The notes below the pieces were generated by a model. That model did no database searches, was not told where the DNA came from, and saw nothing but the letters and a program-made list of their open reading frames with translations. From assembly GCA_023269455.1 (NCBI GenBank), contig JAHFTG010000015.1, forward strand, positions 1 to 17,050: a DNA stretch of 17,050 nucleotides, given 5' to 3'. Every line of letters begins with the position of its first letter. Position 1 is the first letter of the stretch. The position numbers and the translations under genes are program-made. This document shows positions 1 to 7,707 of this stretch, piece by piece. Source of the DNA: Opitutaceae bacterium (GTDB lineage Bacteria > Verrucomicrobiota > Verrucomicrobiia > Opitutales > Opitutaceae).

Positions 1-774
1 CCTGGTCGCGCCGAGATGATCGCCTACTGCGCGAAGCACAACATCCCCGTCGAGGCCTCGCTCAAGAAGCCCTATTCGATGGACCGCAACCTCCTTCATA
101 TTTCCTACGAGGCCGGCATCCTTGAAGATCCGTGGTTCGACCCGACCACCAAGGAAAACAAGGGCATGTTCAAGCTCTCCGTCTCGCCGGAGGACGCGCC
201 CGATAAGGCCGAATACGTCGAGATCGATTTCGTGAAGGGCGACGCCGTCGCCGTCAACGGCAAGAAGCTCACGCCGGGGCAAGTCCTCAAGACGCTCAAC
301 AAGCTCGGTGGCAAACATGGCATCGGCCGCGTTGACCTCGTGGAAAACCGCTTCGTCGGCATGAAGAGCCGCGGCGTTTACGAGACTCCGGGCGGCACGA
401 TCCTCATGCAGGCGCATCGTCAGGTGGAGTCGCTCACACTCGACCGCGAGGTGCTGCATCTGCGCGACGGTTTCATCCCGAAATACGCCGAGCTTGTTTA
501 CAACGGCTTCTGGTTCGCCCCCGAGCGCGAGATGCTTCAGGCGATGATCGACGAGAGCCAGAAATTCGTCACCGGCACCGTCCGCCTCAAGCTCTACAAG
601 GGCAACATCATCACCTGCGGTCGTAAGTCGAAATACTCACTCTACGATGACAAGATCGCGTCGATGGAAGGCGTGAAGAGCTGGTATAACCAGAGCGACG
701 CGACCGGCTTCATCCGCCTCAACGGCCTCCGCCTCCGCGCTCGTAACCTCGCGCAGGGCGGCCCGAAGCTCTGA
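1..774 (+). CDS. argG: Argininosuccinate synthase, C-terminal part (5' end outside window)
   Basis: The enzyme joins citrulline and aspartate with ATP to give argininosuccinate, the penultimate step of arginine synthesis, in the cytoplasm. The reading frame is open from base 1, so the gene starts before the window. The 257 visible codons cover the C-terminal half. Family landmarks in order are the AYCAKHNIPV segment, KKPYSMDRNLLHIS, a long insert ending in the EYVEIDF strand, GGKHGIGRVDLVENRFVGMKSRGVYETPGG, the SLTLDREVLHL helix, YAELVYNGFWF and a C-terminal GRKSKYSLYD segment (motifs quoted in pieces). Conservation to known ArgG is very high and the end fits the usual length. The initial in-frame ATG at 16 is internal. 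A strong terminator lies 25 bp after the stop, so argG is the last gene of its transcript. Confidence 0.97.
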   Translation, partial: PGRAEMIAYCAKHNIPVEASLKKPYSMDRNLLHISYEAGILEDPWFDPTTKENKGMFKLSVSPEDAPDKAEYVEIDFVKGDAVAVNGKKLTPGQVLKTLNKLGGKHGIGRVDLVENRFVGMKSRGVYETPGGTILMQAHRQVESLTLDREVLHLRDGFIPKYAELVYNGFWFAPEREMLQAMIDESQKFVTGTVRLKLYKGNIITCGRKSKYSLYDDKIASMEGVKSWYNQSDATGFIRLNGLRLRARNLAQGGPKL

Positions 775-797
775 CGGTGTTCGCTCGCGGGTTTCTT

Positions 798-1004
798 TCA
801 AAGCGCGTCCGAATCGGGCGCGCTTTTTTTGCGGGCGGGGCTTCGGGCGGCGGCGGGATCAACCCAGGTTTTCCAGCAGCCCGTGTTGCGCCGCATGAAA
901 GGCCGCCAGCCTTCATCCACCTCAAGGATTTCAAGGTCAACGCCGCGGGCGCGCTGCCCTTCAAGCGCATCATCACTAAGGGCAGGAGGGAGGTTGCGAA
1001 TGGT
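798..1004 (-). other. Possible remnant or small unrecognised open frame
   Basis: Read on the minus strand, the frame ending with TGA at 798-800 is open for 68 codons back to a TAA at 1005-1007. Its middle part has a plausible protein composition with several Trp, Asp and Glu residues (for example LEILEVDEGWRPFMRRNTG) and codons rich in G or C at the third base. No ATG, GTG or TTG start sits near its 5' end, and the same frame continues as open sequence beyond the TAA. Its last codons overlap the argG terminator. I do not recognise the product. It may be a decayed gene or chance openness in GC-rich DNA. Confidence 0.2.
800..830 (+). terminator. Intrinsic terminator of argG
   Basis: A 12-bp stem (800-811 with 815-826, one T-G pair) closes a three-base AAT loop. 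It runs directly into seven T (824-830), three of which pair with the A's at the stem base. This is a textbook rho-independent terminator placed 25 bp after the argG stop. The opposite strand has only three T after the stem, so it looks one-directional. Confidence 0.9.
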
Positions 1005-1039
1005 TTATCGTCGAGCAGGATACCTCCCCGGGGATCCTT

Positions 1040-1054
1040 TGTTTCGATCAAACA
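1040..1054. promoter_or_regulatory. Candidate operator upstream of uxaC
   Basis: TGTTT-N5-AAACA inverted repeat, 53 bp before the uxaC start codon. Hexuronate genes are commonly controlled by GntR- or LacI-type repressors that bind such dyads. Only the symmetry and position are seen, and the regulator is unknown. Confidence 0.25.
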
Positions 1055-1107
1055 GAGCCTCGATTACATCAATGCTAACCTTCTAGGCTGAACGTTCCGT
1101 TATCATC

Positions 1108-2532
1108 ATGCCCTCCGCTTTTCTCCACGACGATTTCCTGCTGACGACTGAGACCGCCCGCCGCCTCTATCATGAGGTGGCGAAAACCCAGCCGATCTAC
1201 GACTACCACTGTCATCTTCCGCCCGATCAGATCGCGACCAACCGGCAGTTCGAGAATCTCACGCAGATCTGGCTGGCCGGGGATCACTACAAGTGGCGCG
1301 CCCTTCGCTCGGCCGGCGTCAGCGAAGACCTCATCACCGGTGCGAACACCAGCGATTACGATAAGTTTATCGCCTACTGCCGCATCGTGCCCTCGCTCGT
1401 GCGCAACCCGCTTCATCACTGGTCGCACCTCGAACTTCGTCGTTATTTTGGCATCGATCTCCTCATCAACGAAGCCAACGCCCCGAAAATATGGGAACTG
1501 GCCAACGCCAAACTCGCGACGTCTGAACTCTCCACGCATGGCATTCTGACCTCGAACAAGGTTGCCGTCGTCTGCACCACCGACGATCCGGCAGACTCGC
1601 TGGAGCACCATATCGCCATCGCGCAGTCCGGCCTCGCGACCCGCGTGTATCCGACCTTCCGCGCGGATAAGCTCATGGCGGTTGCCGCTCCCGCCGTCTT
1701 TAACGCCTGGGCCGATGTGCTCGCCGCCCGTGCCGCCGTGGAGATTAACTCCCTGTCCGCGCTGCTCGACGCGCTCGACCAGCGCCACGCGTTTTTCCAC
1801 TCGCTTGGCGGCCGCCTCTCCGACCACGGACTCGAAAACCTACCCGACGCCGACTGCACCGAAGCCGAGGCCTCCGCGATTTTTACGCAGACGCGCGCCG
1901 GTCGCGCCGCCACGCCTGAGCAGGCCGCCAAGTGGGTCTGGTATGTGATGGTTTATCTCGGCCAGCTTGACGCGAAGCGCGGCTGGACGAAGCAGCTCCA
2001 CCTCGGCGCGCTTCGCAATAACAACACCCGCCTGCTCAAGCGTCTTGGCGCTGACGCGGGCGTGGATTCCATCGGTGACTTCCCCCAGGCCCGCGCGCTC
2101 TCGCGCTACCTCGACACGCTCGACCGCGACGGCCAGCTCCCGAAGGTCGTGCTCTACAACCTCAACCCCGCCGACAACTACGTCTTCGCGACCATGATCG
2201 GCAACTTTCAGGACGGCGCGATCCCGGGGAAAATCCAGTTCGGCTCCGGCTGGTGGTTCCTCGATCAAAAGGAAGGCATGGAAATGCAGCTCAACGCGCT
2301 TTCTCAGCTCGGCCTGCTCTCGAAGTTCGTGGGCATGCTCACTGATTCGCGCAGTTTTCTTTCTTATCCGCGCCACGAATATTTCCGCCGCATTCTTTGC
2401 AACCTGCTCGGAGCCGACGTCGAGGCGGGGCTGATTCCTGATGATCGGTCCGCATTGAGCGAGCTGGTGAAGGACATCTGTTATCGGAACGCCGAGCGGT
2501 ATTTCGGACTTCAGGCCGGCCGGTTCGTCTGA
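1108..2532 (+). CDS. uxaC: Glucuronate (uronate) isomerase UxaC
   Basis: UxaC interconverts D-glucuronate and D-fructuronate, and D-galacturonate and D-tagaturonate, the first step of hexuronate breakdown in the cytoplasm. The 474-residue product matches the family length (about 470) and is collinear with E. coli UxaC. It has an N-terminal FLLTTETARRLYHE segment and the DYHCHLPP metal-site motif of the amidohydrolase-fold family at 32-39. It also has GDHYKWRA, TTDDPADSLEHH, the GALRNNN segment, FGSGWWFLDQK and the C-terminal FVGMLTDSRSFLSYPRHEYFRR block (in pieces). The ATG at 1108 fits the family N-terminus, and no Shine-Dalgarno precedes it. It stands alone between two terminators, so it is probably monocistronic. 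No other hexuronate gene (uxaA, uxaB, uxuA) is in the window. Confidence 0.96.
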   Translation: MPSAFLHDDFLLTTETARRLYHEVAKTQPIYDYHCHLPPDQIATNRQFENLTQIWLAGDHYKWRALRSAGVSEDLITGANTSDYDKFIAYCRIVPSLVRNPLHHWSHLELRRYFGIDLLINEANAPKIWELANAKLATSELSTHGILTSNKVAVVCTTDDPADSLEHHIAIAQSGLATRVYPTFRADKLMAVAAPAVFNAWADVLAARAAVEINSLSALLDALDQRHAFFHSLGGRLSDHGLENLPDADCTEAEASAIFTQTRAGRAATPEQAAKWVWYVMVYLGQLDAKRGWTKQLHLGALRNNNTRLLKRLGADAGVDSIGDFPQARALSRYLDTLDRDGQLPKVVLYNLNPADNYVFATMIGNFQDGAIPGKIQFGSGWWFLDQKEGMEMQLNALSQLGLLSKFVGMLTDSRSFLSYPRHEYFRRILCNLLGADVEAGLIPDDRSALSELVKDICYRNAERYFGLQAGRFV

Positions 2533-2544
2533 ACGGATTTTTTT
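2520..2544 (+). terminator. Intrinsic terminator of uxaC overlapping its stop codon
   Basis: A short stem (CC and GTTC at 2520-2526 with one bulged G, paired to GAACGG at 2531-2536) around a GTCT loop is followed by A and seven T (2538-2544). The TGA stop of uxaC (2530-2532) lies within the hairpin. It separates uxaC from the mla operon. Confidence 0.65.
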
Positions 2545-2629
2545 CGATGTGAACGGCTGGGCTTCAGGAAGTTGTCATTAGCATCCTTGCGTGCGTGCTG
2601 CGCGTAGGGTAAGGGTTGTGGACTATTGT

Positions 2630-3406
2630 ATGCTGCGCTTCCTCGGCCAACACACCCTCGCCATCGTCCGTGAACTCGGTGATTTCGGCGTGTTCACGAG
2701 CCGTTCGTTCAGTGCGGCGGTGGGTTCGCGCAAACTTGGGCGGCGCGTGGTGCGTTCGATCTACGAACAGGGCGTGCGGTGCGTCCCGGTGATCGTGATC
2801 GTGGGGCTTTTCACCGGGCTCGTGCTCGGGTTGCAGGGCTATTACGTGCTCAATAAATTCGGCTCTTCCGGTCTGCTCGGCACGCTGGTCTCGCTCACGC
2901 TGATCCGCGAACTCGCGCCCGTTCTCGCCGCGCTCATGCTGGTCGGGCAGGCGGGATCAGCCCTCGCCGCCGAGCTCGGCATCCAGCGTAACAGCGAACA
3001 GATCGACGCGCTCGAAACGATGGGGGCCAACGTCCACGCCTACCTGATCTCGCCCCGCCTGATCGCCGCCGTGCTGGTGTTTCCCATTCAGACGACGTTT
3101 TTTAGTTTGGTCGGTCTTTTGGGCGGTTACCTTTCCGGCACGGTGGTGCTGGCCCTTCAGCCCGGCGTTTATTGGTCGGCGGTTTTTCATGCGGTCCATC
3201 CGCGTGATGTGCGCGAGTGCCTCATCAAGGCGGCGATCTTCGGGTTTCTCACCATCTCGATCTGCGCCTACAACGGCTTCAACGCCCACCGGCGCAAGTC
3301 CGCCTCCGGCGCGCGCGCCGTGAGCGCGTCCACCACGCGCGCGGTCGTCATTTCGAGCATCGTCGTGCTCGCGGCCGACTACGTCATCACCTCCTTCCTT
3401 GTCTGA
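2630..3406 (+). CDS. mlaE: MlaE-type ABC transporter permease
   Basis: Inner-membrane permease of the Mla phospholipid transporter, which moves glycerophospholipids between inner and outer membranes. The product is 258 residues from ATG 2630, matching MlaE (about 260). It has the family core (RELAPVLAALMLVGQAGSA, then AAELG and EQIDALETMGA), five or so hydrophobic segments and a C-terminal hydrophobic helix. The frame is open upstream to a GTG at 2591 and another at 2618. ATG 2630 is preferred because the family N-terminus begins about there, but GTG 2618 has a TAGGG eight bases upstream and is not excluded. It is the first gene of a five-gene operon, with three bases separating its stop from the ATG of mlaF. 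No promoter could be identified in the 85 bp after the uxaC terminator. Confidence 0.93.
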   Translation: MLRFLGQHTLAIVRELGDFGVFTSRSFSAAVGSRKLGRRVVRSIYEQGVRCVPVIVIVGLFTGLVLGLQGYYVLNKFGSSGLLGTLVSLTLIRELAPVLAALMLVGQAGSALAAELGIQRNSEQIDALETMGANVHAYLISPRLIAAVLVFPIQTTFFSLVGLLGGYLSGTVVLALQPGVYWSAVFHAVHPRDVRECLIKAAIFGFLTISICAYNGFNAHRRKSASGARAVSASTTRAVVISSIVVLAADYVITSFLV

Positions 3407-3409
3407 GCC

Positions 3410-4225
3410 ATGACCATCGCGACTCCTGCCGATCTTTTTCTCGATGTCCGGGGCGTGGCCAAACGCTTTGGCGAAAACGTCGTGCTCTCCGGCGTCGATC
3501 TGGCCGTGCCCCGCGGGAGCGTGATCACGGTCCTCGGCAAAAGTGGCACGGGCAAATCCGTCTTCCTTAAGTGCCTCGCCGGCATCGTGCGGCCCGACTC
3601 GGGCGAGATCCGTTTCGATGGCAATCCGCTCAACGCCGGTGACGCCGCCTGCCGCACGGAATTCCGCCGTCGCTGCAGTTATCTTTTCCAAAGCAACGCG
3701 CTCCTCGATTCGCTTACCGTGCTGGAAAACGTCGCGCTGCCCCTGGAAGTCACGACGCAGATGCCGAATCGCGAGATTCGTCAACGATGCCTGGAAGCGC
3801 TCAGCCAGCTCGATCTTGAAGGCAACCGCGACCGTTTCCCCGGCCAGTTGTCCGGCGGCATGCAGAAACGCGTCGCCCTGGCCCGCGCGATCGTCACGCG
3901 GCCGGAGCTGGTGCTGTTTGACGAGCCGACCGCCGGTCTCGATCCGCTGCGCCGCAACGCCGTGTTCGAGATGATCGTGAAATACCAGCGCCAGTTCGGC
4001 TTCACCGCCGTGCTGGTCACGCACGATCTGCCCGAGGCGCTGGTCGCGAGCGATCAGGTCGCCTTACTCGACGCCGGGCGCATGCATTTTCAGGGAACGC
4101 CGGCGGCTTTCAACGCGTCCGATGATCCGACCGTGCGCGCGTTTCGCGACAGCGCGGGCGAGTTGCGCGACACCATCGCCGCCTTGCGCCGGGGCGAAAC
4201 CATCCAAAATAAAAACGATTTATGA
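3410..4225 (+). CDS. mlaF: MlaF-type ABC transporter ATP-binding protein
   Basis: Cytoplasmic ATPase that powers the Mla phospholipid transporter together with MlaE. All nucleotide-binding elements are intact in the 271 residues: Walker A GKSGTGKS at 43-50, Q-loop Gln94, signature LSGGMQKR at 147-154, Walker B LVLFDEP at 167-173, D-loop around 177-179 and switch His205. The C-terminal tail of about 45 residues after residue 225 is charged, as in MlaF, where it contacts the neighbouring ATPase. The start lies 3 bp after the mlaE stop, and the end overlaps the mlaD start by ATGA, so translation is probably coupled. The MlaE-MlaF-MlaD order separates it from generic ABC ATPases. Confidence 0.95.
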   Translation: MTIATPADLFLDVRGVAKRFGENVVLSGVDLAVPRGSVITVLGKSGTGKSVFLKCLAGIVRPDSGEIRFDGNPLNAGDAACRTEFRRRCSYLFQSNALLDSLTVLENVALPLEVTTQMPNREIRQRCLEALSQLDLEGNRDRFPGQLSGGMQKRVALARAIVTRPELVLFDEPTAGLDPLRRNAVFEMIVKYQRQFGFTAVLVTHDLPEALVASDQVALLDAGRMHFQGTPAAFNASDDPTVRAFRDSAGELRDTIAALRRGETIQNKNDL

Positions 4226-4686
4226 AACAGTCCAAACTGGAACTGACCGTCGGCGTGTTCGTGCTCGCCGGCCTCATCGCGGTCGCCTACCTCGCGCTCA
4301 AAATCGGCGCCGGCTCCCTCGTGGGGGCCGAAACCTATTCCGTGCGCGCGCGCTTCACCAATAGCGGCGGACTCAATCCCGGCAGCAACGTCCTCATCGC
4401 CGGCGTGCCGGTCGGCCGGGTCGGCGCGATCACGCTCAATCCGGCTGATTTCAGCGCGCTCGTCGAACTGAAGCTCAACAAGGCGCTCAAGCTCCCTGCG
4501 GACACCATCGCTTCCATCAAGACGACCGGCCTTATCGGCGACAAATACGTGGGGCTCGCTCCCGGCTCGGACTCGGACAGTCTCGCCCCCGGCGCGACCA
4601 TCACGGAGACGGAGTCGGCGGTTGATATCGAATCACTTATCAGCCGTTTTGCGTTTGGCAATGTGCAGAAAAAAGACAGCAAGTAA
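4222..4686 (+). CDS. mlaD: MlaD-type MCE-domain substrate-binding subunit
   Basis: MlaD is anchored in the inner membrane and forms a hexameric periplasmic ring through which lipid passes to MlaE. The product is 154 residues, slightly shorter than E. coli MlaD (183). It starts with KLELTVGVFVLAGLI leading into one membrane helix (about 8-29). A single MCE domain follows (about 38-117), with the conserved GLNPGSNVLIAGVPVGRV turn and the TTGLIGDKYVGL pore-loop region. The C-terminal helix is short and ends in a charged tail. The start codon overlaps the mlaF stop (ATGA). Ten bases separate it from mlaC. No Shine-Dalgarno is seen, and translational coupling to mlaF is likely. Confidence 0.95.
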   Translation: MKQSKLELTVGVFVLAGLIAVAYLALKIGAGSLVGAETYSVRARFTNSGGLNPGSNVLIAGVPVGRVGAITLNPADFSALVELKLNKALKLPADTIASIKTTGLIGDKYVGLAPGSDSDSLAPGATITETESAVDIESLISRFAFGNVQKKDSK

Positions 4687-4695
4687 TCAACACTC

Positions 4696-5301
4696 ATGCG
4701 CACCGCCCGTTTTTTATTGGTATTTTTGGCAATTTCCTCGGCGTTTTGCGCGGCCGCTTCGGCCCAAAACACTGATCCGCAAACGGTGCTGCGTGGCGCG
4801 GTGGACGAAGTGCTCGGCCTCGCTTACGACGGCAAGACCGATGCGCAATCGCTCTCTGTCCGCGTGCGCCCCGTGCTGGAGAAGTATTTTAATTTCGACT
4901 CGATCACGCGCCGTGCGGTCGGCCCCGGCTGGCGTCAGTTTACGCCCGCGCAACAGCAGCGCACCACGACGCTTTTCACCGAGCTCGTCATCCGCACCTA
5001 CGCCGACCGCTTCGAGGCGGGCACGCAGCCCGGCATCACTTACGCGGCGCCGGTGGAGCTTGCCTCCACCAAGCGCGAACTGCCCACGACCATCGACTAC
5101 GCGGGCAAGAAATACGCCGTCGCCTACCGCATGGAATTGATTTCCGGCCAGTGGCGCATCTATGACGTCGTGATCGAGGGCGTGAGCATGATCGCCAACT
5201 ATCGTTCCCAGTTCGATTCGCTGTTCCAGCAAGGTGGTGCGGCCGCGATCATCAAGGCGCTTGAGGACAACCTCGCCAAAGTCGCCGTCACTTCCAAATG
5301 A
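4696..5301 (+). CDS. mlaC: MlaC-type periplasmic phospholipid-binding protein
   Basis: MlaC carries phospholipid across the periplasm between the MlaA complex and MlaFED. The product of 201 residues has a classical signal peptide (charged RTAR start, hydrophobic core 6-20, cleavage expected after ASA at 23). The toluene-tolerance/Ttg2 fold of the family follows: FDSITRRAVGPGWRQFTPAQ, the FTELVIRTYADRF helix, the VAYRMELISGQWRIYDVVIEGVS strands (in pieces) and a final FDSLFQQGG helix with a lysine-containing tail. Length fits MlaC (about 210). It lies 10 bp after mlaD, and its stop overlaps the start of mlaA by ATGA. Confidence 0.93.
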   Translation: MRTARFLLVFLAISSAFCAAASAQNTDPQTVLRGAVDEVLGLAYDGKTDAQSLSVRVRPVLEKYFNFDSITRRAVGPGWRQFTPAQQQRTTTLFTELVIRTYADRFEAGTQPGITYAAPVELASTKRELPTTIDYAGKKYAVAYRMELISGQWRIYDVVIEGVSMIANYRSQFDSLFQQGGAAAIIKALEDNLAKVAVTSK

Positions 5302-6065
5302 AACTCCCGTCGTTCAAAATCTGTCTCTGGCTTGCGCTCGGCTTGGCTGCGACCGTCCCGACGGTTCGCGCCCAGCAAAATCAGCAGCCCGACGCATCCG
5401 CCATCGCGGCGGCGGACGACGATGAATACGCGGTCGTGCGTGTTTACGATCCGCTCGAGCCGTTCAACCGGACGATGTTCAAGTTTAACAACGGGCTCTA
5501 CGATTACGTGTTGCGGCCCGTTTCGAAGAGTTACGTCAAGGTGGTGCCTGCTCCGGCCCGGGACGGACTGGTGAATTTTTTCGCGAATCTGCGTTATCCC
5601 ATCCGCCTCGTGAGCGATTTGCTTCAGGGGAAGTTCAAGCGCGCCGGCCTGGAGACGGGAAAATTTTATGTGAACACCATCGCGGGTTTGGGCGGTTTCA
5701 TTCGGATTTCCAACGACGTGCCTTCGCTGGCGACGGTGCCAAGCGAGGATTTGGGCCAGACGTTCGGCGTGTGGGGCTTTCATAAGGGACCCTACCTTGT
5801 GCTGCCGGTGCTCGGGCCGGGCACGGTGCGGGATACGGCGGGTTTGATGGGCGACTACTTTCTAAATCCGCTCCACTGGAACCAGCTTGAGCACGTGAAC
5901 GGTTATCACTGGTGGTGGGATACCACCGTGCAGGCGACCGACACGATCAGCACGCTTCCATTTTTGTTGAGCCTCTACGACGAGGAGAAGAAATCCGCCC
6001 TTGATCCTTATGTCGCCGTGCGCAGCGCCTACATCCAGTATCGGGATGCGGCGGTGAAGCAGTGA
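5298..6065 (+). CDS. mlaA: MlaA (VacJ)-type outer-membrane phospholipid transport protein
   Basis: MlaA sits in the inner leaflet of the outer membrane, extracts misplaced phospholipid and hands it to MlaC. The 255 residues contain the family hallmark YDPLEPFNRTMFKFNN near residue 50 and VNFFANLRYP. They also contain the SEDLGQTFGVWGFHKGPYLVLP block and an RD-YF-NPL segment (motifs in pieces). A signal peptide covers about 1-25, ending in VRA before Gln26, so signal peptidase I is expected. No lipobox cysteine is present; the only nearby Cys is residue 9, inside the hydrophobic core. E. coli MlaA is a lipoprotein, so this differs. The gene overlaps mlaC by ATGA and ends the operon. Its stop lies 25 bp from the convergent hydrolase gene, with no clear terminator between. 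Confidence 0.93.
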   Translation: MKLPSFKICLWLALGLAATVPTVRAQQNQQPDASAIAAADDDEYAVVRVYDPLEPFNRTMFKFNNGLYDYVLRPVSKSYVKVVPAPARDGLVNFFANLRYPIRLVSDLLQGKFKRAGLETGKFYVNTIAGLGGFIRISNDVPSLATVPSEDLGQTFGVWGFHKGPYLVLPVLGPGTVRDTAGLMGDYFLNPLHWNQLEHVNGYHWWWDTTVQATDTISTLPFLLSLYDEEKKSALDPYVAVRSAYIQYRDAAVKQ

Positions 6066-6090
6066 GGCGCGGTGCGAAGGGGCGGATGAT

Positions 6091-7065
6091 TTAGCGAGTC
6101 CAGGCGCTTTCGCCGGGAGCGAGTGCGCGGAAATCATCCGCCGTCAGTCCGGCTTTGGCGAGCGCGGCGGCCAAGGCGAGCGGAGGCGTTTCACGGGCTT
6201 CGTCGGTGAGTTGAAACGTGCCCCAGTGCATCGCGAGGCTGAGGCGTGAGCCTAGATCACGGTGGATTTGGACCGCTTCCGCCGGGTCGCAATGCTGCGC
6301 GGCCATGAACCAGCGCGGTTCATATGCGCCGATGGGAATCATCGCGAGATCGGGTGCGCCGAGCCGTGCGCGGATTTCGGTGAACATCGTCCTGTCATAG
6401 GCGGTGTCGCCGACGAAGTGCGCGGTCGGTCCGCCTGCTTCCAGGAAAAATCCGCTCCACAGGCGGAGGTTGCGCGGACTGCCTAGGCGGTTGCTCCAAT
6501 GGCGGGCGGGCGTGGCGGTCACGCGCAGGCCGGACGGCGTGACGTGTGACTGCCACCAGTCGAGCTCGGTGATTTTTTTGGCGGGGCAGCCGGCGGCTTG
6601 GAGCAGTGAAGCGTTGCCGAGCGCGGTGATGGCGGCGGGCGCGTGGGTTTTGAAAATATGAGAAAGCGTGATCTGATCGCAGTGGTCGTAGTGATCGTGG
6701 CTGAGCAGCACGAGGTCGATGCGGGGCAAGTCCGCCAAGGCAATGCCGGGTGCGTGCGCGCGTCGCGGGCCTGCCCACGAAACGGGGCTCACGCGCTCGC
6801 TGTAAACGGGGTCGGTGAGGATGTTGCCCGCGGGAGTCTGCAGGAGAAACGTCGAATGGTTGATCCAGGTTGCGGTGATGCCGCCGGTGTTGGGAAGCGG
6901 CGGCCTGGCGGGGGTCACGGGCACGGCGAGGGGCCAAAGCGCGGGCCGCGAGGTGAGTTTCCAACGGAGGATGTCGCGGAGGCCGCGGTCGATGTGTTGG
7001 CGCGGATTAAAAAAACGCGCGCCGTCGCAGTGATCGGAAACGGGATAAATCGCGGATGAAGCCAT
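6091..7065 (-). CDS. Metallo-beta-lactamase-fold hydrolase, NAPE-PLD/RomA-like
   Basis: A zinc hydrolase of 324 residues, probably cytoplasmic since no signal peptide is seen. The metal site is complete: SHDHYDH supplies His123, His125, Asp127 and His128. His189 (PARHWSNR), Asp220 (FVGDTAYD) and His280 (MHWGTF) complete it. The N-terminal FFNPRQHIDRG and WPLAVP stretch and the WINHSTFLLQTPAGNILTDP strand pair are typical of the branch that includes N-acyl-phosphatidylethanolamine phospholipase D and RomA. The true substrate cannot be read from sequence; many members are uncharacterised. It converges with the mla operon and diverges from rsmD across 68 bp. ATG 7065 is used, with a pyrimidine-rich leader and no Shine-Dalgarno. 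Confidence 0.85.
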   Translation of the reverse strand: MASSAIYPVSDHCDGARFFNPRQHIDRGLRDILRWKLTSRPALWPLAVPVTPARPPLPNTGGITATWINHSTFLLQTPAGNILTDPVYSERVSPVSWAGPRRAHAPGIALADLPRIDLVLLSHDHYDHCDQITLSHIFKTHAPAAITALGNASLLQAAGCPAKKITELDWWQSHVTPSGLRVTATPARHWSNRLGSPRNLRLWSGFFLEAGGPTAHFVGDTAYDRTMFTEIRARLGAPDLAMIPIGAYEPRWFMAAQHCDPAEAVQIHRDLGSRLSLAMHWGTFQLTDEARETPPLALAAALAKAGLTADDFRALAPGESAWTR

Positions 7066-7133
7066 GACGATGGAAGAACGGTGGGCGGAGGTTTCGCGTT
7101 TGCCAACCGGCGCGCGGGATTTTGTGTCGGTCC

Positions 7134-7700
7134 ATGCGAATCAGCGGCGGAGCAGCGCGGGGTGTCCCGCTTCAAGTGCCCAAGGGCGATGCAGTGCGGC
7201 CGGCGACGGACGGGATGCGGCAGGCCGTGTTTTCCAGTCTGGCCTCGCGGCTGGCCGGGGCGCGTTTCGCCGATCTTTTTGCGGGGAGCGGCGGCTACGG
7301 GTTGGAGGCGTTCAGCCGGGGCGCGGAGGGCGGCGTGTTTGTTGAGAAAAGCGCCAAGGCGGCGGCGTGTATCCGGCAAAATATTGCGAGCGTGTGCAAG
7401 AGCACGGGCCGGCCGGAACAGGCGTTGAAGCTGTTGCCGGTCGATGTGTTGACGTGGGCTCCGGTGGCGGGCGAGGAGCCGGATCTGGTGTTCATCGACC
7501 CGCCTTATGAAATCATCGCGGAGGTGGGGCCGGTGATTTTTGAGCGGATGGTGGCTTGGTGGTCGGCGGAAGCCGATCCGGTGGTGGTGTTCGAGATGCC
7601 GGGCGAACTGACGTTGGTGCCGCCGGCGGGCTGGAGTTGCGTGAAGCGTCTTGGCAAAGGCGCGCGCCAGCCGACGGTGGTGTTTTTTAGGCGGGGGTAA
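7134..7700 (+). CDS. rsmD: 16S rRNA (guanine-N2)-methyltransferase RsmD
   Basis: RsmD uses S-adenosylmethionine to methylate N2 of G966 (E. coli numbering) in 16S rRNA of the small subunit. The 188 residues begin with the family-typical MRISGGAARG and RPATDGMRQAVFSSL. Next come the SAM-binding motif DLFAGSGGYGLEA at 47-59, the acidic VEK after strand 2 and the catalytic DPPY at 122-125. The length is normal for RsmD. A TTG at 7122 would add four residues, but ATG 7134 matches the family start. It converges with rsmE; the two stops are only 7 bp apart, with a loopless AAACCGGTTT palindrome between them but no terminator. Confidence 0.93.
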   Translation: MRISGGAARGVPLQVPKGDAVRPATDGMRQAVFSSLASRLAGARFADLFAGSGGYGLEAFSRGAEGGVFVEKSAKAAACIRQNIASVCKSTGRPEQALKLLPVDVLTWAPVAGEEPDLVFIDPPYEIIAEVGPVIFERMVAWWSAEADPVVVFEMPGELTLVPPAGWSCVKRLGKGARQPTVVFFRRG

Positions 7701-7707
7701 AACCGGT

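Larger units (their letters stand above)
775..1107. other. 333-bp gap between argG and uxaC without a confident gene
   Basis: Apart from the terminator at 800-830, no recognised gene lies here. The uxaC promoter must be in the right-hand part, but no convincing -35/-10 pair is visible. A 10-bp GC-rich palindrome (TCCCCGGGGA, 1025-1034) and a looser inverted repeat at 1040-1054 are the only symmetrical elements. On the minus strand one frame stays open over 801-1004 with protein-like codon use, described separately. Confidence 0.6.

Noticed and set aside
2572..2600. TTGTCA as the -35 box of the mla operon
   Set aside because: No acceptable -10 box is found at 15-19 bases. It was not listed as a promoter.
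2957..4024. A 355-codon minus-strand open frame opposite mlaE and mlaF
   Set aside because: Its composition is an antisense shadow. Both plus-strand genes have complete family motifs.
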